Virus record (IMG/VR): IMGVR_UViG_3300036780_000113
Location: 1 to 38,464 of that record
Length of the DNA: 38,464 nt
DNA from: a virus
Reading direction: 5' to 3' (one strand)
Shown here: in pieces, positions 23,799-31,624 of the stretch
Layout: each line of letters begins with the position of its first letter
Numbering within the stretch: the first letter of the stretch is position 1
The notes under the pieces: generated by a model
Database searches by the model: none
Told to the model about the DNA's origin: nothing
What the model saw: the letters and a program-made list of their open reading frames with translations, nothing else
Program-made: the position numbers and the translations under genes

Positions 23799-24572
23799 AT
23801 GCCTAAACCGCCTCTCGACGACGCCAAGATAGCCAAGCTCAAAAACCTCCTCGATGTCGTTGACACCGACACTGCTACCAAAGGTGAAGTCGCCCAAGTC
23901 ATCGGCCATGTCATTGACGCCGTAAGACTCGCGCATGCCAAGCTCACCGGCCGCCTGGATGACGCAACCAAATCGTCGGACGTGGAGCACAAGCGTCTTG
24001 ATGGACGCATCGACACAATTCATCTCACTCCCGGTCCCAAAGGCGATAAGGGCGACAAAGGAGATCCCGGAGAAGGCAAAGATGGTCGTGACGGAAAGGA
24101 CGGCAAAGACGCTATCGACGGCCGCCATGGTAAGGACGGCAAGGATGGCCGCGATGGGACAGACGGCAAGACCGGCGAAAACAGATACATCGGCTGGGGC
24201 GCCCATCCACTCACCATTCAGGCGCTCGGCATCACCATCGACAAAAATACCCGCTTCATCAATTTCACCGGAAGCGGCATCGGCAGTGTTTCGCGTAGTG
24301 CGACCGGCGTAGTTACCGTCAACATCACAGGTGGAGGAGGAGGTACTGGCACTATAGTCGATCAGGAAGTCCCTACCGACTCCGGCGACCACACCAACTT
24401 CACCATCGCGCACACGCCGATTGCCGGAACCTTCCACTTGTACCGAGGCGGCGCGAAGCAGCAATCCGTTGGCCTCACTCCTGACTACACGCTCACGGGC
24501 ACGGCTCTTGCGCTCACCACAGCGCTCAACACCACGCAAGGTGAACAACTGGTCTGCGATTATTCTTACTAG
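23799..24572 (+). CDS. Collagen-like fibre protein
   Basis: This 257-aa protein has an N-terminal helical region (DDAKIAKLKNLLDVVDTDTA, HVIDAVRLAHAKLTGRLDD), then about 15 Gly-X-Y triplets (GPKGDKGDKGDPGEGKDG and more) and a C-terminal beta region (VDQEVPTDSGDHTNFTIAHT, FHLYRGGAKQQSVGL). Collagen repeats are common in phage tail fibres, where they form trimeric shafts. It is likely attached near the hub. It starts a new unit with a leaderless-type promoter. Confidence 0.85.
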   Translation: MPKPPLDDAKIAKLKNLLDVVDTDTATKGEVAQVIGHVIDAVRLAHAKLTGRLDDATKSSDVEHKRLDGRIDTIHLTPGPKGDKGDKGDPGEGKDGRDGKDGKDAIDGRHGKDGKDGRDGTDGKTGENRYIGWGAHPLTIQALGITIDKNTRFINFTGSGIGSVSRSATGVVTVNITGGGGGTGTIVDQEVPTDSGDHTNFTIAHTPIAGTFHLYRGGAKQQSVGLTPDYTLTGTALALTTALNTTQGEQLVCDYSY

Positions 24573-24577
24573 CGCGG

Positions 24578-24583
24578 TATCAT
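24578..24583 (+). promoter_or_regulatory. -10-like box before the 905-aa fibre-like gene
   Basis: TATCAT (24578-24583) ends nine bases before ATG 24593. The transcript would start close to the start codon. No -35 or SD site is visible. Confidence 0.4.
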
Positions 24584-24592
24584 TCTCACTAT

Positions 24593-27310
24593 ATGAGCTA
24601 CCTAAAAGCGTCCTGGCTCCCGATAGCGGTACTTCTCGGCTCCATCTTCACTTCTGCCCTCATCGCTCACGCCACTATTCTTTTCCCCGGCGGAGGCGGA
24701 ACGGGCACAAGCACCGCTCCCATCTCCCAAATCTCGTATCCGGGCAGTAATGGCACCTATCAATTCGTCGCCACTTCCTCGCTATCGGCTAGTACTGGCA
24801 TCGGCTTCACCGGAACCGCTGGCGCCTTGGTAGGCGGTTCGAACCTCACTATCACCAATAACGGCGTAACTTCTTTCAATACGCGTGTTGGCGGCGTCAC
24901 CCTCACCTCGGGCGACGTGACGACCGCACTCGGCTTCACGCCGGGCACCGGCACCGTGACGAGCGTTGCGACCGATGCGACACTCACTGGCGGTCCCATA
25001 TCGACCACCGGAACGCTTGGCATCAATCTCAGCAACGCGAACACATGGCTTGGCAGTCAGACATTCTCAGCGGCCATCACGTACGGCGGCGTCACCCTCG
25101 CCAACAGCGTGTCTGGCACAGGGAGCATGCTGCTTGCCTCCAACCCGATAACCACCGGGACACTTCAAGCACCAATCGTAGATGGTGGAGTAGGAGTAGC
25201 AGCTAACCTCGCGTTAAAAGGATCAACCGCTGGGGGAGTCTGCACCACAGGCTGTACCATTACTTTCGCACCAGCCGCCGCACAGAACGGCATCCTTGAA
25301 ACGATGACCCCTCTGGGTACGGCCTTCGGTACTTCAACCCCCTACGGCATACTCACTGTCGCTTCTTCAAGCGCAAACGCGGGCACATTCAGACCACAGC
25401 TCACGCTTGCCGATCTCGGCGCTGGCGCTAACCTCAAATACTGGGGAATCGAATCGAATAACGGCAGTCTCTTCTTTGCGACCTCGACCGATAGCTACGC
25501 CACCTCGACGCTTGCAGCTCTCAGCATCAATCAGAACGGACAGCTCTCAGTCCCTGGCAACGTCGGCATCGGCACCTCGACCCCTGTCTCAAACCTCCAG
25601 ATAGACAACGGCGGTACTGCCGTACAACACGTCTTGAATATCCGTGCGACCGTAGGCCAGGCTAGCGAAGAACCCGGCATTCTTCTTGGGAATGATAGCG
25701 CCGCTGGCGAGGCCGACTTCGCCTTCATGTCGGCCACGGGCGGTACCTCCTTCACGAACAGCCTCCTCACGTTTTGGACTGCGAACTCATCGAAAGTCCT
25801 CACGCGCGCTCTTACCATCAACAACTCGCAATTCGTCGGTATAGGTACCACTTCCCCCTACGCACTCCTTTCGGTAGCTGGAAACGTCGTGGTCGGGGCG
25901 CCCACCGCGGGCGGCACGCTCGGCGATCTTTTCCTGCCTCACCTCGAAACTGGCGCCGGTGCCTTTCTCGCGGTCGATCCAACGGGCAAAGTCATCGCCA
26001 CAACGACACCATCGGGAGCTAGCGGAGTCACAAGCGTCACAGGAAGCTGGCCGATCATTTCTTCTGGCGGCACTACGCCCAACATCACCTTTGGGGGTCT
26101 TTCGACCACCACGGCGCTCACGCAAGGCCATCTGCCCTACATTACCGGCGTCAATACGTTCGGCGACGTTGCCACCTCATCGTTCGCCGTTAGCGGCTCA
26201 TTCGGCTACACGGGCACGCTCGGTGCGCTCGTAGGAGGCACTGGGGGCACACTCTCAATCGCGAACGGCGGCGTCAGCAACGTCATGCTCGCCAACTCAA
26301 CCATCAGCGGTATCTCACTCGGCAATAGCCTCGCAAACCACTCACACAACAGCACACTGACCGGTACGACATACAACGGTTCCGCGGGCGTCTCAGACTG
26401 GGGCATCAATCTCACCAATCCGAATACCTGGACCGGCTTGCAGCAATTCAACGGCAATGCTTCTTCGACTCAGATCAGCGCCAGCGGGAGTGCATACTTC
26501 TCTGCGACAAGCGGCGGTGTGGAAATCGGCACCTCAACCCCGAACACCAAAGCTCTCTATGTTACGGGTGATATATCCGGCGGTCCCGTTACTCTCGAAC
26601 GAACCAACGTCTCGACAAACGCGGCACTTGGGACTGTCATAATCAATGCGCGCACAACGGGTACGGCGATGGCTGATGGCTTCGGTGCCGCCTTCCAGTT
26701 CGGCATTCAGAATTATGGAGGCACTGACAATCTCATCGCCAATATCGAAGGGATTAGAAACGGGGCCGATAATTCGGGCGAGCTTGAGTTCGCAACTGAT
26801 TTGGCTGGGACACCAACGGTCAATCAGGTCATCCTCGCTAACGGACTGGTCGGTATCGGCAGCACAACGCCATTCGCCCAACTTGGCGTGAACGCTGCCG
26901 CAGGAACATGGCCGTTTGCTATCGGTTCCTCGACCGGCAGCGACTTCAGCATCAATCCGTATGGTGGCCTTCTCACGCCCGAATTGCGCCCCGCCACCTC
27001 GACGACCATTACCCTCGACTGGTCGAAGACAGGGCCGCAAGTGAATTACCAAATCGGCACATCCGCCACGACGATCACGTTCATCAATGCAACCACCTCC
27101 CTCTATGACGGCACGCGCAAAGTCGTGTGGATATGCAACCCCGGCACGACTGCCGGAGCGCTCACGTGGGCTGGAGTAGAATGGATTGGGACCGCGCCGA
27201 CTCAGACAACGACAGCCAACCAGTGCGACGTGTACAGCTTCGATATTACTAGCGCCACATCAACAACCGCATGGAAGATTGCGGGAACGGCGGGCACCGG
27301 CTTCCAATAA
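24593..27310 (+). CDS. Exported fibre-like protein with GIGTTSP repeats
   Basis: This 905-aa protein has a Sec-type signal (MSYLKASWLPIAVLLGSIF, TSALIAHA), then FPGGGGTGTSTAP and a Gly/Thr/Ser-rich beta region. At least four head-type repeats of the GIGTTSPYALLSVAG type follow (GNVGIGTSTPVSNLQID, FVGIGTTSPYALLSVAG, VEIGTSTPNTKALYVTG, VGIGSTTPFAQLGV). These repeats and the start pattern are, in my knowledge, frequent in Parcubacteria surface proteins and in fibres that carry S74-type or receptor-binding ends. No chaperone domain is seen at the C terminus. A virion fibre with a signal peptide is unusual, so a lysogen surface protein is an alternative. Confidence 0.8.
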   Translation: MSYLKASWLPIAVLLGSIFTSALIAHATILFPGGGGTGTSTAPISQISYPGSNGTYQFVATSSLSASTGIGFTGTAGALVGGSNLTITNNGVTSFNTRVGGVTLTSGDVTTALGFTPGTGTVTSVATDATLTGGPISTTGTLGINLSNANTWLGSQTFSAAITYGGVTLANSVSGTGSMLLASNPITTGTLQAPIVDGGVGVAANLALKGSTAGGVCTTGCTITFAPAAAQNGILETMTPLGTAFGTSTPYGILTVASSSANAGTFRPQLTLADLGAGANLKYWGIESNNGSLFFATSTDSYATSTLAALSINQNGQLSVPGNVGIGTSTPVSNLQIDNGGTAVQHVLNIRATVGQASEEPGILLGNDSAAGEADFAFMSATGGTSFTNSLLTFWTANSSKVLTRALTINNSQFVGIGTTSPYALLSVAGNVVVGAPTAGGTLGDLFLPHLETGAGAFLAVDPTGKVIATTTPSGASGVTSVTGSWPIISSGGTTPNITFGGLSTTTALTQGHLPYITGVNTFGDVATSSFAVSGSFGYTGTLGALVGGTGGTLSIANGGVSNVMLANSTISGISLGNSLANHSHNSTLTGTTYNGSAGVSDWGINLTNPNTWTGLQQFNGNASSTQISASGSAYFSATSGGVEIGTSTPNTKALYVTGDISGGPVTLERTNVSTNAALGTVIINARTTGTAMADGFGAAFQFGIQNYGGTDNLIANIEGIRNGADNSGELEFATDLAGTPTVNQVILANGLVGIGSTTPFAQLGVNAAAGTWPFAIGSSTGSDFSINPYGGLLTPELRPATSTTITLDWSKTGPQVNYQIGTSATTITFINATTSLYDGTRKVVWICNPGTTAGALTWAGVEWIGTAPTQTTTANQCDVYSFDITSATSTTAWKIAGTAGTGFQ

Positions 27311-27314
27311 TTTT

Positions 27315-27416
27315 ATGCCCAACTTCCTTTGGAGAATCATCAGGGCAATCCTCAACCCGCTTCCCGCGACCAACGACGACACATACTGCGAGTGGTGCCA
27401 GCACAATGTCCAATGA
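27315..27416 (+). CDS. 33-aa peptide with CEWC motif
   Basis: This short frame (MPNFLWRIIRAILNPLPATN ... ending CEWCQHNVQ) begins four bases after the fibre stop and ends in ATGA overlap with the next gene. An amphipathic, basic N-terminal helix is followed by a CxxC pair that could bind metal or redox partners. It may be a coupling peptide or a real small membrane-surface protein. Confidence 0.45.
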   Translation: MPNFLWRIIRAILNPLPATNDDTYCEWCQHNVQ

Positions 27417-28102
27417 AATATCTTTCTATTCTCCTTGCTCTCACTTTTCTGCTCTATCCGTTTTCGGCTTTCGCCGCTGCGTGGACCGCAACCGAAACGT
27501 TCGAGACCTACTCCGTAGCAGCACTCAACGGCGACAATGGTGGCGCTGGATGGTCAGGTGCCTGGGCCGCTAGCTCAGGCGACACCGTTGTTTCCAGTCC
27601 TGTTTTTGCTGGTACTCGTGCCTACAAACTTGTTGCGGGTACTGGGGACGCCAACCGCTCTCTTACCACAGGCGTCACTTCCGGCATCGTCCGATTTTAT
27701 TTTATGGGTGATGGCGTTCCCGGTGCTGGCACAAACGGTGTGGCGTTCCATTTCCGTGAGAGCGGCACCGTTCGCTTTAAGATGGAATGGGGAGGAGCAA
27801 CCCCCGGCAACAATGTCGATTTAGTCGGTGGCACCTCTATCGTGATAGCCAGCGGAATCTCAGCTAACACTTGGTATTACATAGACACTCAATTCGACCA
27901 AGCAAACAATCGCGCTCGGATGAGCTTTAATGGTGGCTCTTGGTCTGCATATGTCACGGCAATAGGCGGCTCGTTCACGACCATAAACGGCATCCGAACC
28001 GCCGACATCAACGGCGGAACCGAAAACTACTACTACGACAATATCGGCGTAGGTACGGGACCGCTCGCCACGTTTCAGCTCTGGCCGTTCTCACTTTTTT
28101 AG
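27413..28102 (+). CDS. Exported beta-sandwich protein
   Basis: This 229-aa protein has a clear signal peptide (MKYLSILLALTFLLYPFSAF, cleavage near FAAAW). A single beta-rich domain follows: ETYSVAALNGDNGGAGWSGA, RFYFMGDGVPGAGTN, WYYIDTQFDQANNRARMSF. The pattern fits a LamG/concanavalin-like carbohydrate-binding sandwich. ATG 27413 is chosen because the signal starts there and it overlaps the previous frame by ATGA. It may sit on the cell surface or on the virion; the signal favours the cell surface. Confidence 0.75.
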   Translation: MKYLSILLALTFLLYPFSAFAAAWTATETFETYSVAALNGDNGGAGWSGAWAASSGDTVVSSPVFAGTRAYKLVAGTGDANRSLTTGVTSGIVRFYFMGDGVPGAGTNGVAFHFRESGTVRFKMEWGGATPGNNVDLVGGTSIVIASGISANTWYYIDTQFDQANNRARMSFNGGSWSAYVTAIGGSFTTINGIRTADINGGTENYYYDNIGVGTGPLATFQLWPFSLF

Positions 28103-28104
28103 AT

Positions 28105-28401
28105 ATGACCGACCGCTACCCCGACAGCACGCTCGACGAAAAGTTTCGCTCTATAGAAGACAAGCTCGATGAGCAGTTCGAGGCACAGAATAAAGTCCTT
28201 TTCGACATCAAAGACCAGACGACCAAAACGAATGGCCGCGTGGGGAGCCTCGAAGGATGGAGGCAATACAACACTGGCGGTCTCACCATGCTTGCAATCG
28301 TCATCGTTCCCGCTCTCGGCTTTCTTGCGTACATGGTGATTCAGACGGCCAACCACGTCTCCGCCATCGACGCCATTATCACTCAACTCGAAACAAAATG
28401 A
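28105..28401 (+). CDS. XhlA-like membrane-anchored coiled-coil protein
   Basis: This 98-aa protein has a coiled-coil N-terminal half (LDEKFRSIEDKLDEQFEAQN, VGSLEGWRQ) and one membrane helix (LTMLAIVIVPALGFLAYMVI). This layout is like XhlA and similar lysis helper proteins, which sit next to endolysin and holin genes. It overlaps the next gene (ATG inside TGA), so the three lysis genes are coupled. Confidence 0.75.
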   Translation: MTDRYPDSTLDEKFRSIEDKLDEQFEAQNKVLFDIKDQTTKTNGRVGSLEGWRQYNTGGLTMLAIVIVPALGFLAYMVIQTANHVSAIDAIITQLETK

Positions 28402-29732
28402 TCCAGCATGGTACCCAGCCCGTTCGTCCAGATCACAGAAACTTTAGCCTCAACCGTACCTTCGGCGCCGTCGCGCAGCTCCCCGATAGCTATCTCGTAG
28501 ACGCAGGCTTCGGTTTTCCCGATCAGAACGCAGACGGCCTACCGTACGGCTGCACCGGCTACGCGCAGTCAGAGCTTTGCCAGGACGAAGATGCTGCGCA
28601 CTACAGCCCCAGCTACACCTATTTGAAAACACGCCTCATGGAAGGCACCGCAGGCCAGAACGTCGGGTGCAGCATTACCGACAGCCTCAAATCGACCATT
28701 GTGTACGGCGTGCAAGAGCCTACCGAGAACACCGATCTCCAAGCTGGCACGCACCGCCGCGCTCAATACTTTCAGGTGGAAGCAGTCGGCACCGACATGT
28801 TCACCGCTATTCAGCAGGCGCTTATCCTCAACGAGGGCGAGAAACGCTCCGTTTCATGTGGAACGCCTTGGATGCGTGAGTGGGAAACAGCCCCCAACGG
28901 CATCCTCCACGACTTCGTTTTCACGGGAAACGAGCCGTGGCACAACTGGAAGATATGCGGCTGGAAGCAGATCAACGGCCAGCCCTACCTTATCGGCAAA
29001 TCGTGGCAGGGCACCAGCTACGGCGACGGCGGCTGGCACTACCTCTCGCGGGATCTCTGCAACAAGGTTTTTGCTCTTTCCGGCACCGCGGCCTTCACCG
29101 TTCGGAAGGCCACCGCGGCCGACGTTCAGACCGTCAAGCTCACGATTTTCAGCACCATTCTTTCGTACCTGCGGATGTGGGCTGTCAGCCTGTTCTCCCA
29201 GCCTGCTACGACCGCTCCACAGGCTCAAAACGCCACCCCTGCGCCTATTACCACCCCAACCCTACAAACTATGCCACCAGCACCAAATCCCACGCCACAA
29301 AGCCCTACAGCGCCCGACTTACTTACGACCTTTTGTGAGGCAATTCGCGACTACGAAGGCAGTCCGGGCGACCTCAATTACCAAAACAACAATCCCGGCA
29401 ACTGCCGATGCTCGCCCGTTGGCTACGCCGCCGAATACGGCAACGTCCTTTGTGTCGAAACCGCGAGCGGAAAGTTCGCCAAGTTCCCTACCTACGCCCT
29501 GGGCTGGCTCTATCTGAAGAACCTTGTCGATGGTCGCATCAAAGCGAACCCGAGCTGGACCTTCTTTGACTTCTTCAGGGTCTACTCGCCACGTGCTGAT
29601 TCAAACGACCCCAGCGCTTACGCGGAGTTCGTCGCCAAACGGTGCGATCTTCCCGCTACCGCTCGCCTGATTGCCTTTATCAACACCCCACCCGTTGCCG
29701 GTAACGACAACGAGGTACAATCAGCAGCATGA
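28398..29732 (+). CDS. Papain-like / lysozyme-like fusion, probable endolysin
   Basis: This 444-aa protein has two enzyme parts. The N-terminal part looks like a C1 (papain) cysteine peptidase: GLPYGCTGYAQ places a nucleophile at Cys52, and PWHNWKICGW places the His at 182. KSWQGTSYGDGGWHYLSR replaces the usual NSWG with KSW (Lys201), so the catalytic Asn is not in its normal place. A Pro-rich linker (about 245-300) leads to a lysozyme-like domain (FCEAIRDYEGSPGDLNYQNN, NPGNC, KFAKFPTYALGW) with possible catalytic Glu314 or Glu320. It sits between the XhlA-like and holin-like genes, so peptidoglycan cleavage at lysis is the likely job. The peptidase part may cut peptide bridges. Confidence 0.8.
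   Translation: MIQHGTQPVRPDHRNFSLNRTFGAVAQLPDSYLVDAGFGFPDQNADGLPYGCTGYAQSELCQDEDAAHYSPSYTYLKTRLMEGTAGQNVGCSITDSLKSTIVYGVQEPTENTDLQAGTHRRAQYFQVEAVGTDMFTAIQQALILNEGEKRSVSCGTPWMREWETAPNGILHDFVFTGNEPWHNWKICGWKQINGQPYLIGKSWQGTSYGDGGWHYLSRDLCNKVFALSGTAAFTVRKATAADVQTVKLTIFSTILSYLRMWAVSLFSQPATTAPQAQNATPAPITTPTLQTMPPAPNPTPQSPTAPDLLTTFCEAIRDYEGSPGDLNYQNNNPGNCRCSPVGYAAEYGNVLCVETASGKFAKFPTYALGWLYLKNLVDGRIKANPSWTFFDFFRVYSPRADSNDPSAYAEFVAKRCDLPATARLIAFINTPPVAGNDNEVQSAA
29716..29721 (+). promoter_or_regulatory. -10-like box before the holin-like gene
   Basis: TACAAT ends seven bases before ATG 29729, inside the lysin gene end. It may give an extra leaderless transcript for the holin, letting lysis timing be set apart from the operon. 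Confidence 0.35.
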
Positions 29733-29914
29733 ACTACAGCCTTTTTCGTTCGAAGACGTTTTGGACAATTGTCGCAATGGTATTCGTGGGCGCAGGCAAC
29801 GCAGTCGTGCCAGTCATTCCCGCCGATTATCAGGCTATCGCCGTCACGCTTCTTGCTGTCCTGGCCTCAACTTTTCACTTGAGCACCGCGCAAGCCGGCC
29901 ACGTGAGCAATTAG
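29729..29914 (+). CDS. Holin-like small membrane protein
   Basis: This 61-aa protein (MNYSLFRSKTFWTIVAMVFV) has two hydrophobic segments (about 11-27 and 33-51) and a short polar end. Size, topology and position after the endolysin fit a holin that opens the membrane for the lysin. It overlaps the lysin gene by ATGA and the convergent minus-strand gene by four bases. Confidence 0.75.
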   Translation: MNYSLFRSKTFWTIVAMVFVGAGNAVVPVIPADYQAIAVTLLAVLASTFHLSTAQAGHVSN

Positions 29915-30417
29915 TGCTGCACCACGCTAACGGGCGCTTTGCCGTTGCAATAGATGTCAAGGCTCACTGGCCTTGAATGAATCGTTAGCGCCAGAATCGC
30001 TACTGCTAAGCTACCGAGCGCGACGAAGACGCTCGCCACTTTGAAAAATATCTCTCGATCCTCTCTCTTTTGACTACCAATAGCCGCCCGCAAATCGGCG
30101 CGCGTCTCATCGCTGAAGCGATAACCCGTGCGCGTCGTGTTCTCTACCCAGCCATCTGGTACAAGGTTTCGCTGCATATTGAACGTAGGTGTCGGGATCA
30201 TCAAGCGCTCTGCTTCGCGCCGCAAAAAATTACTTTCCAGCTCCCCGATATCTTCCTCAACGATGTCAAGCTCTTGAAACATCTCTCCCACAAGGGACTG
30301 CCGTATTTCATCTGGTGTCTTCTTGTCTTCCAGCTCGGGTGCATAAAGCGCCCTGATTCTTTGCCGCTCCTTTTGCAACCTCTTCAGTTCTCGATTGAAT
30401 TGAAACTTTTGAAACAT
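29911..30417 (-). CDS. Coiled-coil protein with C-terminal membrane helix
   Basis: This 168-aa protein begins with a basic coiled coil (FQFNRELKRLQKERQRIRAL), an acidic coil (MFQELDIVEEDIGELESNF), and then one membrane helix (FKVASVFVALGSLAVAILAL). GGAG lies seven bases before the ATG on the minus strand. It lies downstream of the restriction-modification genes, is convergent with the lysis cluster and overlaps its end. The role is unknown; exclusion of other phages or an anti-lysis function would fit the place. Confidence 0.7.
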   Translation of the reverse strand: MFQKFQFNRELKRLQKERQRIRALYAPELEDKKTPDEIRQSLVGEMFQELDIVEEDIGELESNFLRREAERLMIPTPTFNMQRNLVPDGWVENTTRTGYRFSDETRADLRAAIGSQKREDREIFFKVASVFVALGSLAVAILALTIHSRPVSLDIYCNGKAPVSVVQH

Positions 30418-30443
30418 GGCATTTCTCCGGAATCAAAGGCGCA

Positions 30444-30467
30444 CCCCGCGTTTTTATTTTCGCGGGG
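30444..30467. promoter_or_regulatory. GC hairpin with T-rich loop upstream of 30417(-)
   Basis: CCCCGCG (30444-30450) pairs with CGCGGGG (30461-30467) across a T-rich loop. It lies between the Vsr gene end and the 30417 start. No T tract follows on either strand, so it is more likely an operator or mRNA hairpin than a strong terminator. The rest of 30468-30585 shows a short palindrome (TGCAATTGCA) and nothing else clear. Confidence 0.4.
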
Positions 30468-30585
30468 GCTTAAACGTTAAGGTTATGGGCGTGAGGGCTA
30501 GATGTGCAATTGCATCGTCGATCGCGAATATCGCTATGTGTGATGGTCGTTTAAGCAGAGTGCCCCGCCTACATTTTAGCACCGC

Positions 30586-31014
30586 CTAACGCTTTTCCTT
30601 TGCAACTCGCGGATCAAGGAATTTGCGCAACCGACGCGCCACACTCCCGATATTCTTCGTCTCGCATTCCCACACGGTTAGCACTTCCCATCCGAGTACT
30701 TTTAGCTCCGCCGTCTTTTTACCATCCCGCTCGACGTTTCCGGTAAGTTTCTTGCTCCAAAACTCTACATTTGATGCTGGCGTTGTTGCTCTTTTGCAGC
30801 CTGGGTGCTGATGCCAAAAGCAGCCATGCACGAAAATTACCTTGCGCCGACTGCGCAAGACGAGATCGGGCTTGCCCGGCAGCTCTTTCCCGTGCAGCCG
30901 ATAGCGATATCCCATTTCGGTAAGCGCTCGCCTGACCGCCATCTCGGCTGACGTGTCTTTGCTGCCAACGGCGCGCATGTTTGCGCTCCGTTGTTCGCTA
31001 CTCAATTTGTCCAT
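30586..31014 (-). CDS. vsr: Very short patch repair endonuclease
   Basis: This 142-aa protein matches Vsr-type nucleases, which nick next to T:G mismatches formed when 5-methylcytosine deaminates. The start has SSEQRSANMRAVGSKDTSAE, then the metal ligand Asp50 (GKPDLVL) and VIFVHGCFWHQHPGC with the catalytic-site His and Zn-binding residues. A C-terminal LGWEVLTVWECE follows. ATG 31014 is preferred over a longer in-frame start because the family begins there. It lies one base after the restriction gene and follows a C5 methylase, its usual partner. Confidence 0.93.
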   Translation of the reverse strand: MDKLSSEQRSANMRAVGSKDTSAEMAVRRALTEMGYRYRLHGKELPGKPDLVLRSRRKVIFVHGCFWHQHPGCKRATTPASNVEFWSKKLTGNVERDGKKTAELKVLGWEVLTVWECETKNIGSVARRLRKFLDPRVAKEKR

Positions 31015-31015
31015 G

Positions 31016-31624
31016 CTAAAGGCCGTGATCTTCCGGCGATCCGGGCATCTTTCCGATATCAAACTTCGTCTTCAAAAACTCGAACACGGCGCGTTGTTCA
31101 TCTTGTCCCGCTCGCCTTATTTGCGATAACAGCCAAAGCGCGGTCGGCTTTTCGCTCGTCACGTTCTTCGCGCCTTGATTGCACGTCGAACAAAGTGTCC
31201 GCAAATTTGAAAGTTCCTCTAGTCCGCCGAGGCTCTTGTCCTTTATGTGCCCAATATGGAGCCGCACAGGCCGACTTGTCGCCGGATCGATCATTCCCGG
31301 CGTGAGACCGCACATTTGGCACGTGAAGCCGTTCCTATCGAGCACTTGCGCTCGCAGCTTCCCAGATATACCTCGCTCAAATGCGAACGTCGCCTTATCC
31401 GGCGGTTGCTCCTTCAGAATGTATTCGCCCGGTTTCAGGGATGCGTTGTCGTTGTGTGTGAGGATCGGCCACCCCTCATCCTCGCGCAGCTCGCGCACGC
31501 GACGTGCCCACTCACTTACGTTCGTGCCGGCCGCATCTCGAAGCTGAATCGAGGTCACCGTTTGGCCGATATGCGCCAAAAGAAATTGTCTGATCTTCTC
31601 TTTCGAGCCGACCTTCCTAGGCAC
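31016..31624 (-). CDS. HNH restriction endonuclease
   Basis: This 202-aa protein has an N-terminal winged-helix type region (SKEKIRQFLLAHIGQTVTSI, EWARRVRELREDEGWPILT) and a C-terminal HNH nuclease (FTCQMCGL, VRLHIGHIKDKSLGG, LRTLCSTCNQG) with two CxxC zinc knuckles. The same layout occurs in type II restriction enzymes found beside C5 methylases. It starts with GTG and overlaps the methylase gene by eight bases. It should cut unmethylated DNA at the site its neighbour protects. The target sequence cannot be read from this window. Confidence 0.85.
   Translation of the reverse strand: MPRKVGSKEKIRQFLLAHIGQTVTSIQLRDAAGTNVSEWARRVRELREDEGWPILTHNDNASLKPGEYILKEQPPDKATFAFERGISGKLRAQVLDRNGFTCQMCGLTPGMIDPATSRPVRLHIGHIKDKSLGGLEELSNLRTLCSTCNQGAKNVTSEKPTALWLLSQIRRAGQDEQRAVFEFLKTKFDIGKMPGSPEDHGL

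Noticed and set aside
24035-24180. Tandem DNA repeats in the fibre gene, considered as CRISPR-like or microsatellite
   Set aside because: They follow from Gly-X-Y codons of the collagen-like region; units are nine bases and there are no spacers.
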